This document shows positions 43,823 through 52,700 of a stretch of DNA of 64,000 bases, in pieces. The stretch lies in NCBI RefSeq assembly GCF_003287285.1, contig NZ_QMIG01000001.1:62001-126000 (forward strand), given 5' to 3'. The notes below the pieces were generated by a model that saw only the letters and a list, made by a program, of their open reading frames with translations, was not told where the DNA came from and did not search any database. The translations under genes and the position numbers were made by a program. Origin of the DNA: Phytoactinopolyspora halophila. Lineage in GTDB: Bacteria; Actinomycetota; Actinomycetes; Jiangellales; Jiangellaceae. Positions within the stretch are counted from its first letter, which is position 1. The number at the start of each line of letters is the position of its first letter.

Positions 43823-44995
43823 GTGGACGACGGCACGCTGCTCCTGATCCAGGTCGGTGGCCTGCTCTTCGGCATGAGCGTGCTCGCCCGCCTGGCGAGC
43901 CGGATCGGCCTCTCACCGATTCCCCTCTACCTGCTCGCCGGGCTCGCGTTCGGTCACGGCGGGCTCGTTCCGCTCTCCGCGAGCGAGGGCGTATTCGAAG
44001 TGGGCGCGGAGGTCGGCGTAATCCTCCTGCTGGTGATGCTCGGGCTGGAGTATTCCGCTCCCGAGCTCATCCGCAGCATTCGCACGTCGGCGCGCGCTGG
44101 TGTCCTCGACGCGCTGCTCAACGCGCTGCCGGGTGCCGCCTTCGCACTCCTGCTCGGCTGGGGTCCGGCAGCGGCCGTCGCACTGGCCGGGGTGACCTGG
44201 GTGTCCTCCTCCGGTGTCATCGCCAAACTACTTCGCGATCTTCGCAGGCTGGGGAACCGGGAGACACCGGTGATCATCTCGATTCTCGTCATCGAGGATC
44301 TGGCGATGGCGTTCTACCTGCCCGTGCTCTCCGCGCTGGTGATCGGCGCGGGTCTCCTGCACGGTGCCACCACGCTCGCGGTGGCCGTGACCGCCGTGTT
44401 GATCATCCTCTACCTCGCGCTGCGCCGTGGAGAGCTCATCTCACGCCTGCTCACCACCAAGGATGCGGAGGCGCTCCTGCTCGGCGTGCTCGGGCTGACC
44501 ATGCTCGTCGCTGGCATGGCCGAGCAGGTCAACGTCTCCGCCGCCGTGGGCGCCTTCCTGGTCGGCATCGCCATCTCCGGGCGGATCGCGCACCAGGCCA
44601 CCGAGCTGCTCACCCCGTTGCGTGACGTCTTCGCGGCGGTGTTCTTCATCTTCTTCGGCCTGGTCACCGACCCGCGCGAGATCGTGCCCGTATTGCTTCC
44701 CGCGCTGGCACTCGTCGCCGTCACGGCGGTGACCAAGGTGGTGACCGGCTACATCGCCGCGGCACGAGCCGGTATCGGCGTACCGGGGCGCTGGCGAGCC
44801 GGGTTCGGTCTGGTTCCGCGCGGGGAATTCTCCATCGTCGTCGCGAGCCTTGCCGTCGGTGCGGGCGTGGAACCCCGTCTCGCCCCGCTCGCGACTGCCT
44901 ACGTCCTGATGACCGTGGTTCTCGGGCCGCTGCTGGCCAGGCTCACCGAGACGCGCCGGTTCAAGTCGGCCGTGGCCCGCCCGCCCACGAGATGA
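43823..44995 (+). CDS. CPA2-family cation:proton antiporter (KhtU-like)
   Basis: 390 residues, about 12 membrane helices. Starts at GTG 43823. Family regions: IPLYLLAGLAFGHGG, VGVILLLVMLGLEYSAPELIR, VIISILVIEDLAMAFYLPVL (the essential acidic pair region ED), and GAFLVGIAISGRIAHQATELLTPLRDVFAAVFFIFFGLVTDP. With the KhtT-like subunit it forms a K+ efflux system. The classical cytoplasmic RCK-N domain is absent, as expected when regulation is supplied in trans. Confidence 0.94.
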   Translation: MDDGTLLLIQVGGLLFGMSVLARLASRIGLSPIPLYLLAGLAFGHGGLVPLSASEGVFEVGAEVGVILLLVMLGLEYSAPELIRSIRTSARAGVLDALLNALPGAAFALLLGWGPAAAVALAGVTWVSSSGVIAKLLRDLRRLGNRETPVIISILVIEDLAMAFYLPVLSALVIGAGLLHGATTLAVAVTAVLIILYLALRRGELISRLLTTKDAEALLLGVLGLTMLVAGMAEQVNVSAAVGAFLVGIAISGRIAHQATELLTPLRDVFAAVFFIFFGLVTDPREIVPVLLPALALVAVTAVTKVVTGYIAAARAGIGVPGRWRAGFGLVPRGEFSIVVASLAVGAGVEPRLAPLATAYVLMTVVLGPLLARLTETRRFKSAVARPPTR

Positions 44996-45029
44996 CCGGC
45001 ACGTGGGAGCCGGGCGGCACACTGGACGC

Positions 45030-45890
45030 ATGGCTGTCAGCGGTGGATCGGTACTCAAGGGCATCGTGGTCGCCGCCGGGATCGTCGTGATCCTGCTCGG
45101 CGTGCTCTGGCTCGGCCAGCGCCGGCTGATCTATCTGCCGGACACCTCGTCCGTCCCGCCTGCCGCCGACGCCGTATCGGGCGCGCGAGACGTCACGCTG
45201 ACCACCGAGGACGGCCTGGAGCTCGGTGCCTGGTACGTACCCGCCCGCAGCCAGGACGAGGACACCGACACGCGTGGCACCGTTACCGTCCTGGTCGCCA
45301 ACGGAAACGGCGGAAACCGGCAGAGCCGTGCGAGTCTCGCCGAGGCGCTCGCCGACGCGGGTCTCGCGACGCTACTCTTCGACTACCGGGGCTACGGCGG
45401 CAACCCGGGAAACCCCACCGAGGACGGCCTCGCGCTCGATGTCCGGGCCGCCTACCGGTACCTCGTCGAGGAACTCGGCGTCGCGCCCGAAAACCTGCTC
45501 TATTTCGGCGAGAGTCTCGGCGCCGGCGTGGTGAGCGAGCTGGCAACCGAGCATCCTCCGGCCGGGCTCTTCCTGCGCTCGCCCTTTCCCGACCTCGCCA
45601 CGGTCGCGCAGCGGCACTACCCGTTCGTTCCGGCCCGGTGGATGCTTCGCGATCGTTACCCCGTCACGGAGCGCCTGACAACGGTCGACGTTCCCACAAC
45701 GGTGTTCTACGGCACATCGGATTCGATCATCGCGCCCGAGAGCAGCATCGAGGTCGCGATGGCCGCTGCCGGGCCGGTGGAGGAGGTCGCCCTGCAGGAT
45801 GCAGAGCACAACGACCCGGCCATGTTCCACGGCCGCGAGCTGGTCGATGCCGTGCTCGATCTCGCCGAGCGGGCCGTTCCCCGCCGGTGA
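45030..45890 (+). CDS. Membrane-anchored alpha/beta hydrolase
   Basis: 286 residues from ATG 45030. One N-terminal membrane helix (GIVVAAGIVVILLGVLWLG) is followed by QRRLIYLPD, typical of ABHD13/BEM46-like hydrolases. The nucleophile elbow is GESLGAG, the oxyanion region VANGNGGNRQSR...LLFDYRGYGGNPG, the acid D in YGTSDSIIAP and His in DAEHNDPAMF. It follows the antiporter by 34 bp on the same strand. Substrate unknown. Confidence 0.88.
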   Translation: MAVSGGSVLKGIVVAAGIVVILLGVLWLGQRRLIYLPDTSSVPPAADAVSGARDVTLTTEDGLELGAWYVPARSQDEDTDTRGTVTVLVANGNGGNRQSRASLAEALADAGLATLLFDYRGYGGNPGNPTEDGLALDVRAAYRYLVEELGVAPENLLYFGESLGAGVVSELATEHPPAGLFLRSPFPDLATVAQRHYPFVPARWMLRDRYPVTERLTTVDVPTTVFYGTSDSIIAPESSIEVAMAAAGPVEEVALQDAEHNDPAMFHGRELVDAVLDLAERAVPRR

Positions 45891-45962
45891 CCGGTGTGCC
45901 CCGTCCGTTCCGGTGACCGGTTAGGATCGCACCAAACATCGGATGATTCTGGGGAGCAGGCT

Positions 45963-46709
45963 ATGAACACCATGACGGGCATGGCGGCGATCGTGACGGG
46001 TGGGGCGTCGGGTATCGGGCTGGCCACGGCGCGGCGGCTGGCCACCGCGGGCGCTGGCGTCGCCGTCCTCGATGTGGATCCGGACGGCGTCACCGCACCG
46101 CTGCACGGCATCAAGTGCGACGTGGCCAACCGGGAATCTGTGCAGGTCGCCGTGGCTACAGCGGCCGAGACGCTGGGCGGCATCGACATCGTCGTCAACA
46201 ACGCCGGCATCGGCGCGGCCGGCAGCGTCGAGGACAACGACGACGCGGAATGGGCGCGCGTGCTCGACATCAACGTCACCGGCATGGCCCGCGTCAGCGC
46301 CGCCGCGCTGACGCACCTGCGCCGCTCCACACACCCGACCATCGTCAACGTCTGTTCCATCGCGGCCACCGCCGGGCTGCCCCAGCGCGCGCTGTACTCG
46401 GCGTCCAAGGGGGCGGTGCTGGCGCTGACCCGCGCGATGGCCGCCGACCACGTCGATGATGGGATCCGGGTGAACTGTGTCACGCCGGGAACGGTCGACA
46501 CCCCGTGGGTGGGAAGGCTGCTCGACCGGGCCGACGACCCGGCCGCCGAGCGCGCCGCCCTGCAAGCGCGCCAGCCGATGGGCCGGCTGGTCAGCGCCGA
46601 CGAAGTCGCCGAGGCCATCGCCTACCTCGCCAGCCCGGCCGCCGGATCGACCACCGGCACCACCCTGCCCGTCGACGGCGGCATGCACGGCCTGCGGGTA
46701 CGGCGCTAG
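45963..46709 (+). CDS. Short-chain dehydrogenase/reductase
   Basis: 248 residues from ATG 45963 (GGGGAGC upstream). Classical SDR: cofactor motif TGGASGIG (12-19), NNAG (79-82), Ser132, Tyr145 and Lys149 of the catalytic set (YSASK), and the C-terminal GTTLPVDGGMHG. The acidic residue at the end of strand 2 (VLDVD) predicts NAD(H) preference. It oxidises or reduces an alcohol/ketone not identifiable from sequence. Confidence 0.93.
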   Translation: MNTMTGMAAIVTGGASGIGLATARRLATAGAGVAVLDVDPDGVTAPLHGIKCDVANRESVQVAVATAAETLGGIDIVVNNAGIGAAGSVEDNDDAEWARVLDINVTGMARVSAAALTHLRRSTHPTIVNVCSIAATAGLPQRALYSASKGAVLALTRAMAADHVDDGIRVNCVTPGTVDTPWVGRLLDRADDPAAERAALQARQPMGRLVSADEVAEAIAYLASPAAGSTTGTTLPVDGGMHGLRVRR

Positions 46710-46710
46710 G

Positions 46711-47814
46711 TCACGGGGTGCGCCAGAGCAGGAGCAAGGCACGATCGTCCTCCTCCGACGACGCCACCGAGTCGATCAGCTTGGGCGCGCCGTCCCGGAA
46801 CCCCTTCGTCACCAGTCGCTCGGCCTCACCCTGCAACTTGTCGATACCGTCAGCAAGATCGCGGCGGGGCGCCTCGACCAGGCCGTCGGTGTAGAGCATG
46901 AGCGCGTCTCCCGGCCGCAGCCGGCCCGTCGCCGGCTCGTAGACGTCCTTCTCGAAGACACCGAGCAACCCGCCGCTTGCTTGCAGGCTCGTCCACCTTC
47001 CGGATCCGGACTGGTAGTGAATAGCCGGCGGGTGGCCGGCCGAGCGCACCTCGAAGGTGCCGACGCTGAGGTCGACCACGGCGTGTACTGCCGTCGCGAA
47101 TCCCTCCTGCCAGCTTTGCCGCAGCAAGTACGCGTTGGCCGCCGGCAAGAATTCCGCCGGCGGAAGCGAACCGAGAAGGCCACCGAAGGCACCCGACAGC
47201 AGCAATGCTCGGGTTCCGGCGCTGTGACCCTTGCCGGAGACGTCGACGAGGGCGACCTCAAGCATGAGGCCGCCGGCGGAACGGGCTGCCACGAGGAAAT
47301 CGCCGGAGAACTGGGAGGCTCCCGCCGAGCGGTGCACCATCTCGACCTCCCACCCCGCGGGCAGCGGCGGCAGGGACCCGTGGGCGGTGAGCCGGTCACG
47401 CAGATCGACCAGCATGGACTCTCCCGTCGTGCCGGTGACTCCCAGGCGCGCTCGCGAACGTGCCAGTCCCAGCGACACCGCCGCGGTGACCAGGACGACG
47501 GCCGCCGTGGCCAGGTATGCCGCATCGAATCCACCCAGTGCTCCCGCCACGGCCAGAAATCCGATGGTCAGCCCCACGATCCAGCGCAGCCAGGAGAAAG
47601 CGAGAACGATGCCGCCGAGCAAGACCGGGAGCACGAGAAGGCTCACCGGGACGACCTCGCGCCCGGCCAGCGTGGCCGCGCCCAGCACTACGGTGAGCCC
47701 GAGCAGAACCACGAAACGGGCATGGCGATGTGCCCGCACGCGCTTCACGGTACGGGTCACCCACGTCACGGCAACGCCGAGCGAATTCGCCTGGCGGACA
47801 CGCGCGGAGTCCAC
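46711..47814 (-). CDS. Membrane PP2C-type (SpoIIE) serine phosphatase
   Basis: 367 residues from GTG 47814. Four to five N-terminal membrane helices (about 30-125), then a SpoIIE phosphatase domain: SAGASQFSGDFLVAAR (metal Asp), LEVALVDVSGKGHSAGTRALLLSGAFGGLL (metal Asp/Gly), FEVRSAGHPPAI and MLYTDGLVEAPR, ending in SEEDDRALLLLWR with the terminal metal Asp pair. It dephosphorylates an anti-sigma-antagonist or similar protein in actinobacterial partner-switching. No partner gene lies nearby. The stop is one base from the SDR stop. Confidence 0.93.
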   Translation of the reverse strand: MDSARVRQANSLGVAVTWVTRTVKRVRAHRHARFVVLLGLTVVLGAATLAGREVVPVSLLVLPVLLGGIVLAFSWLRWIVGLTIGFLAVAGALGGFDAAYLATAAVVLVTAAVSLGLARSRARLGVTGTTGESMLVDLRDRLTAHGSLPPLPAGWEVEMVHRSAGASQFSGDFLVAARSAGGLMLEVALVDVSGKGHSAGTRALLLSGAFGGLLGSLPPAEFLPAANAYLLRQSWQEGFATAVHAVVDLSVGTFEVRSAGHPPAIHYQSGSGRWTSLQASGGLLGVFEKDVYEPATGRLRPGDALMLYTDGLVEAPRRDLADGIDKLQGEAERLVTKGFRDGAPKLIDSVASSEEDDRALLLLWRTP

Positions 47815-47872
47815 ACTCGTGACACTAACCGCACACCGCCGGATCCATCAGCGACTTCGGGACATCAGAAGG

Positions 47873-48700
47873 TCAGCCCTGGCAACGCGGGCACCAGAAC
47901 ACGTTGCGGCCGGCTGCTTCACGCCTGCGAACGTCGGTCCCGCAGGCGTGGCACGGCTGGCCGCGCCGCCGGTAGACGTACACCTCGCCTCCGTGATCAT
48001 CGACACGGGGCGGGCGCCCCATCGCGTCGGGCTCGTGCTCCGCCCGGACAGTATCGATGCGCCCGGTCTCGACGCCGGCCTTCATCAGAACCGTCAGATC
48101 GGCCCAGATGTCCTGGAGCACGTCCGGGTGGATCTCGCATCCCGGCCTGGCCGGGTCGATCCCCGCCCGGAACAGCACCTCCGCCCGGTAGACGTTGCCC
48201 ACACCGGCGATCACGCTCTGATCCATCAGCAGCACTCCGATCGGTGATCTGCTGCGGTGAATGCGTGCCAGCGCCGCGGTGGGGTCGTCCCCGCGCACCG
48301 GATCGGCGCCCAGCCGGTCGTGCACGGCCGCTTTCTCCGCCTCGTCGAGTACGCGGCACGACGTCGGCCCGCGCAGGTCGGCATGGGCCGTGGGTGTCTG
48401 CAACCGCATCCGGACCGCTCCCACCGGCGGGCCCGCTGCGTGTGCATGGATGGCGAGCTTGCCATACAGGCCGAGGTGGACATGTACCCAGCGGCGGTGG
48501 CAGGACTCCGGGGGCGATCCCCGCACGAACTCCAGGAACAGGTGCTTGCCGTGCGCCTGCGCCGACGCCATCTGTGACCCGTCCACCAGGGCAGCTCCCT
48601 CGGCGAAGCGTCCCTGCGGGCTGGTAACCGAGACCGTCGTCCCGCCGAAGCACTCCTGCAGCTCACCGGCGAGCCGGTGGATCGTGTGACCCTCGGGCAC
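47873..48700 (-). CDS. nei2: Endonuclease VIII-type DNA glycosylase (Fpg/Nei family)
   Basis: 275 residues. MPEGHTIHRLA is the Nei-type N terminus (Pro2 and Glu3 catalytic, GHT rather than the Fpg LPEVE). The H2TH region is QSVIAGVGNVYRAEVLFRAGIDP. The C-terminal zinc finger is complete (CHACGTDVRRREAAGRNVFWCPRCQG). It removes oxidised bases and nicks the backbone. It lies in the conserved actinobacterial cluster with rpiB, a DsbA-like protein and pepN. Confidence 0.95.
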   Translation of the reverse strand: MPEGHTIHRLAGELQECFGGTTVSVTSPQGRFAEGAALVDGSQMASAQAHGKHLFLEFVRGSPPESCHRRWVHVHLGLYGKLAIHAHAAGPPVGAVRMRLQTPTAHADLRGPTSCRVLDEAEKAAVHDRLGADPVRGDDPTAALARIHRSRSPIGVLLMDQSVIAGVGNVYRAEVLFRAGIDPARPGCEIHPDVLQDIWADLTVLMKAGVETGRIDTVRAEHEPDAMGRPPRVDDHGGEVYVYRRRGQPCHACGTDVRRREAAGRNVFWCPRCQG

Positions 48701-48714
48701 GTACCGTCCTCTAT

Positions 48715-48966
48715 ATGAACAACCGTGAAGGGCGCGAAGACCCCCGGCTGGACCAGGTGGACCGCCGCTCCCAGGTCACCGTATCCCGGGCCATGCGCGC
48801 ACGGGACGTCTCCCGGCCCAGTGCCGAACAGATCGACGAAGCGCTCGCCAAGCTGGACACGCTCGGGGTGCAGCGGTTCAAGCCGACGGAGACGTCTGGA
48901 ACGACGGAGCGCTCGCAGAAGCCGAAGGCAGCGGAGGAAGCTCCCCCGACTCCTCGTAACGAGTGA
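48715..48966 (+). CDS. Small conserved-looking hypothetical protein
   Basis: 83 residues, divergent from nei2 with only 14 bp between starts and no clear ribosome site, so it may be leaderless. Contains DQVDRRSQVTVSRAMRARDVSRPSAEQIDEALAKLDTLG, a charged helical segment; the tail is Pro/Thr/Glu-rich. Its 3' 89 bases overlap the low-complexity tail of rpiB on the opposite strand. I do not recognise a family. The reading frame is kept because the rpiB-nei2 gap would otherwise be empty. Confidence 0.5.
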   Translation: MNNREGREDPRLDQVDRRSQVTVSRAMRARDVSRPSAEQIDEALAKLDTLGVQRFKPTETSGTTERSQKPKAAEEAPPTPRNE

Positions 48967-49390
48967 GCATGCCGATCCGGCCGGTGTGGCGCTCTTCACC
49001 GGAGTACGGCGTGTTCAAGAACGCCTCGATGAACGCGGTGACGTCCTCGATGGCGTGCATGCGGGCGCCGACGGCCACGACCGTGGCGTCGTTATGCTCG
49101 CGCGCCAGCCGGGCCGTCTCGTCGGACCACGCCAGCGCCGCGCGCACGCCGCGCACCTTGTTCGCCGCGATCAGCTCGCCGTTGCCCGAACCCCCCAGGA
49201 CCACGCCACGGCTGTCCGGATCCGCCGCGACGGCCTCGGCGGCACGCAGGCAGAAGACCGGATAGTCGTCCTCGGCGTCATAGACGAAGGCACCGTGATC
49301 GACCACCTCGTGCCCGGCCTGCCGCAGCGCCTCCACCACCTGGTTCTTCGTATCGAACGCCGCGTGATCGGCTCCCACGTGCACTCGCAT
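48878..49390 (-). CDS. rpiB: Ribose-5-phosphate isomerase B
   Basis: 170 residues. RpiB/LacAB fold: MRVHVGADHAAFDTKNQVVEALRQAGHEVVDHGAF, substrate/catalytic region VVLGGSGNGELIAANKVRGVRAALAWS (the Cys base of E. coli RpiB is replaced by Ser, as in the actinobacterial branch where Glu takes over), and VVAVGARMHAIEDVTAFIEAFL. Interconverts ribose-5-P and ribulose-5-P in the pentose phosphate pathway. The last 23 residues are a Ser/Pro/Ala tail that overlaps the opposite small gene. Confidence 0.95.
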   Translation of the reverse strand: MRVHVGADHAAFDTKNQVVEALRQAGHEVVDHGAFVYDAEDDYPVFCLRAAEAVAADPDSRGVVLGGSGNGELIAANKVRGVRAALAWSDETARLAREHNDATVVAVGARMHAIEDVTAFIEAFLNTPYSGEERHTGRIGMLTRYEESGELPPLPSASASAPSFQTSPSA

Positions 49391-49395
49391 GGCGC

Positions 49396-50058
49396 TCAGC
49401 CTACGGGGTCAAAGATCGGCTCGCGGGTACGGGTCCGCTTCAACTCGAAGAATCCGTCATACGACGCCAGCGCCTGGACGCCATCCCAGATCCGGCCGGC
49501 CTGTTCACCCTTCGGCGCCGGGGAGAGCACCGGGCCGAAGAACGCGTAGCCGGCGACGGCGATCACCGGGGTGCCGACATCCATGCCCACCTGGTCCATG
49601 CCGGCATGGTGACTGGCCTTGACCGCGTCGTCGTACTCGTCGCTGCTCGCGTAGTCGGCCAGCGACTGCGGCAGCCCGACCTCGCGCAGCGAGTCCGCGA
49701 TGACACCGGGAATGTCGTCCTTCTGCCCGCGCACGTGGATGCGCGTGCCCATGGCGTCGTACAGGGGCTTGACGTACTTCTCGCCGTGAAGCTCCCGCGC
49801 CGCCGCGACCACCCGGACCGGCCCCCAGCTCTCGGCGAGCAGCGCCGCGTACTCGGCGGATACGTCGCGCTCGGAGTTGAGGTAAGCCAGGGACATGACG
49901 TGCCAGCTGATGGTGATTGGCCGGACCTTTTCCACCTCGAGCAGCCACCGGGACGTCAACCACGCCCAGGGACACCTCGGATCGAACCAGAAATCGACCG
50001 CCTGCCGGGCCGAATCGGTCTGTGCCTCGATGTTCTCGGTCGCCGTCACTGAGCTCAC
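49396..50058 (-). CDS. DsbA-family (mycothiol-dependent oxidoreductase Rv2466c-like) protein with a single active-site Cys
   Basis: 220 residues. The thioredoxin-like start QAVDFWFDPRCPWAWLTSRWLLEVE matches Rv2466c-type proteins, and the helical insertion and cis-Pro loop (GTPVIAVAGYAFFGPVLSP) are present. The redox motif reads C-P-W-A, with only the first Cys kept, where Rv2466c has C-P-W-C. That implies a monothiol mechanism, for instance mycothiol-dependent reduction or isomerisation. Located between rpiB and pepN, as in Mycobacterium. Confidence 0.88.
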   Translation of the reverse strand: MSSVTATENIEAQTDSARQAVDFWFDPRCPWAWLTSRWLLEVEKVRPITISWHVMSLAYLNSERDVSAEYAALLAESWGPVRVVAAARELHGEKYVKPLYDAMGTRIHVRGQKDDIPGVIADSLREVGLPQSLADYASSDEYDDAVKASHHAGMDQVGMDVGTPVIAVAGYAFFGPVLSPAPKGEQAGRIWDGVQALASYDGFFELKRTRTREPIFDPVG

Positions 50059-50147
50059 CTCATCTTCATCGTTGCGACGCTGTCATCAAGACCAACTCCG
50101 GCGAAAGGCAATCGATTCCTGTCTCGTCATCTGTCAGGATCACATGC

Positions 50148-52700
50148 ATGCCTGGTACCAATCTCACCCGAGACGAGGCGCGCACGCGCGCGGAACAGAT
50201 CACGACATCGTCGATGGAGTACACCGTCGAGCTGGACCTCACCGGCGACGACGCGACGTTCCGATCGACGACCACGCTTCGCTTCCAGGCGGAGAAGGGC
50301 TCGCGAACCTGGCTGGATCTCATCGCGCCTGCCGTGCGCGAGGTGAGTCACAACGGTACCGACCTGGATCCGGCCGAGGTGTTCGGCGAATCCCGGATCC
50401 AGCTGCCGCCGCTGGCCACGACCAACGAGGTCCGGGTGGTCGCCGACGCGGCCTACATGCGGACCGGTGAGGGCTTGCACCGTTTCGTCGACCCCGTGGA
50501 CGGCGAGACGTACCTGTACTCGCAATTCGAGGTCGCCGACGCGCGCCGCGTCTTCGCGTGCTTCGATCAACCGGATCTCAAGGGTACGTTCACATTCGTC
50601 ATCGACGCGCCCGCGCACTGGATCGTCGTCGCCAACTCGCCGGCCAGCATCTCCGACGTGCGCGAGGGCGTGCGGCGCTGGAGCTTCGAGACCACCCCGG
50701 CGCTCTCCCCCTATGTCACCGCGGTCGTCGCCGGCCCCTACCACGAGGAACGTGACGAGTACGCGAGGCACGACGCCACCGTGCCGTTGCGGCTGTTCTG
50801 CCGGAGGTCGCTCGCCGAGCACCTCGACGCCGGCGAGCTGTTCGACCTCACCAAGCGGGGCTTCGCCTTCTACGAGGACGTGTTCGGCCTGCCGTACCCG
50901 TTCGCCAAGTACGACCAGCTGTTCGTCCCCGAATTCAACGCCGGAGCCATGGAGAACGCCGGTGCGGTCACCTACCGGGACGATTACGTCTTCCGCAGCC
51001 GCGTCACCGACGCCTCCTACGAGCGACGCGCCGAGATCCTGCTGCACGAGATGGCGCACATGTGGTTCGGCGATCTGGTCACCATGCGATGGTGGGACGA
51101 TCTCTGGCTCAACGAGTCCTTCGCCACCTGGGCCAGCGCGCTCGCACAGAGCGAGGCAACCCGCTGGGACGAAGCGTGGACGACGTTCGCGGTGACCGAG
51201 AAACTGTGGGCACTGCGCCAGGACCAGTTGCCGTCGACCCACCCCATCGCCGCGGACATCCGTGATCTCGAAGACGTCGAAGTCAATTTCGACGGGATCA
51301 CCTACGCCAAGGGCGCCAGCGTGCTGAAACAACTCGTCGCCTGGGTGGGACGAGAAGCGTTCCTCGACGGCGTGCACTCGTACTTCACCTACCATGCCTG
51401 GGCGAACACCACGCTCGCCGACCTGTTCTCGCACCTGGAGGAGACCAGCGGCCGCGACCTCGCCACCTGGGAACGGCAGTGGCTGCAGACGGCCGGGGTG
51501 AACACGCTGCGGCCGATCACCGAGGTCGGCGCCGACGGCACCTACATGTCCGTCGTCATCGAGCAGTCCGCGGCCCCCGAGCATCCCACCGTGCGCTCGC
51601 ACCGCGCGGCCATCGGGCTCTACGACCTCGACGACGGCCAGCTCACCCGGCGCCGGCGGGTCGAGCTGGATGTCACGGGCGCGCGAACGGAGGTGGCCGA
51701 CCTCGTTGGCGAACGCCAGCCCGACTTGCTGCTCGTCAACGACGACGACCTCACGTTCGCCAAGATCCGGCTCGATGACCGTTCTCGCCGTACCGTGCTG
51801 ACGTCGATCTCCACGCTGCCGTCGCTTCCCCGGGCGCTGTGCTGGACCGCCGCCACCGACATGCTGCGCGACGCCGAACTGCCGACGCGGGAATTCGTCG
51901 AGCTCGTCCTGGGCGGAATCGAGCGGGAAACGTCGATTTCCGTCGTCCAGCACGTGCTGCACACCGCACGGATGGCCATCCACCTGTATGCCGACCCGAG
52001 CGAGCCGCTGCGGCTTGCCGCACGCTGGGCCACCGGCCTGCGGGAACTGGCGGGCGCCGCCGAACCCGGCAGCGATGCCCAGCTCGCGTTTACCCGCGCC
52101 TGGGTCTCCTCGGCTGGCAGCGAGCAGCACGTCGCCGAGATCCGTGCACTGCTCGATGGCTCCGACGTCCTTCCCGGCCTGATCGTCGACACCGATCTGC
52201 GCTGGCATCTCCTGCAGCGCCTCGCCGTGCTCGGCGCAGCCGACGACAAGGAGATCGATAGCGAGCTGGCGCGGGACAACACCTCCACCGGGGAACGACA
52301 CGCGGCGTACGCCCGCGCGGCACAGCCGACGGAGGAGGCCAAGGCCGACGCGTGGCGGAAAGCGGTGGAATCCGACGAGCTGCCCAACGCGTTGCTCACC
52401 GCCACCATCCAGGGCTTCGCCCAGCCGGAGCAGCGCGCCCTGCTCCGGCCGTATGTCAGCCAGTACCTCGAGGCGGTGCCCCGGGTATGGGCCGAGCGCA
52501 CCATCGACACGGCGCAGAAGATCGTCCAAGGGCTCTTCCCCCGAGTCCTCGCCGACGCCGAAACCGCGTCGGCCGTCCGGGAGTGGCTGGAAGGGGCCGA
52601 CATCCCCGACGCTGCGCGTCGGCTGGTGGCCGAAGGGCTCGCCGATCTTGATCGGGCGCTGCAAGCGCAGGCATGCGATCGCTCCGCGTCTCACAGCTGA
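50148..52700 (+). CDS. pepN: Aminopeptidase N (M1 zinc metallopeptidase)
   Basis: 850 residues from ATG 50148. The exopeptidase motif GAMEN is at 266-270, zinc motif HEMAH at 300-304 with the third ligand Glu323 in WLNESFA, and the transition-state Tyr region follows (YAKGASVLKQL). An N-terminal beta-saddle (YTVELDLTGDDATFRSTTTLRF) and a long helical ERAP1-like C-terminal domain complete the M1 architecture. It removes N-terminal residues from peptides, downstream of Clp. The last codons and stop lie inside a 67-nt palindrome that doubles as terminator. Confidence 0.97.
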   Translation: MPGTNLTRDEARTRAEQITTSSMEYTVELDLTGDDATFRSTTTLRFQAEKGSRTWLDLIAPAVREVSHNGTDLDPAEVFGESRIQLPPLATTNEVRVVADAAYMRTGEGLHRFVDPVDGETYLYSQFEVADARRVFACFDQPDLKGTFTFVIDAPAHWIVVANSPASISDVREGVRRWSFETTPALSPYVTAVVAGPYHEERDEYARHDATVPLRLFCRRSLAEHLDAGELFDLTKRGFAFYEDVFGLPYPFAKYDQLFVPEFNAGAMENAGAVTYRDDYVFRSRVTDASYERRAEILLHEMAHMWFGDLVTMRWWDDLWLNESFATWASALAQSEATRWDEAWTTFAVTEKLWALRQDQLPSTHPIAADIRDLEDVEVNFDGITYAKGASVLKQLVAWVGREAFLDGVHSYFTYHAWANTTLADLFSHLEETSGRDLATWERQWLQTAGVNTLRPITEVGADGTYMSVVIEQSAAPEHPTVRSHRAAIGLYDLDDGQLTRRRRVELDVTGARTEVADLVGERQPDLLLVNDDDLTFAKIRLDDRSRRTVLTSISTLPSLPRALCWTAATDMLRDAELPTREFVELVLGGIERETSISVVQHVLHTARMAIHLYADPSEPLRLAARWATGLRELAGAAEPGSDAQLAFTRAWVSSAGSEQHVAEIRALLDGSDVLPGLIVDTDLRWHLLQRLAVLGAADDKEIDSELARDNTSTGERHAAYARAAQPTEEAKADAWRKAVESDELPNALLTATIQGFAQPEQRALLRPYVSQYLEAVPRVWAERTIDTAQKIVQGLFPRVLADAETASAVREWLEGADIPDAARRLVAEGLADLDRALQAQACDRSASHS

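Noticed and set aside
19121-47873. Prophage or integrative element with integrase at the tRNA pair
   Set aside because: No integrase, excisionase, replication or phage structural gene is visible, and no duplicated tRNA end was found; the region is called accessory, not a defined element.
50127-52694. 855-codon open frame antisense to pepN
   Set aside because: It mirrors a complete M1 aminopeptidase with all motifs; GC-rich codon usage keeps the opposite frame open.
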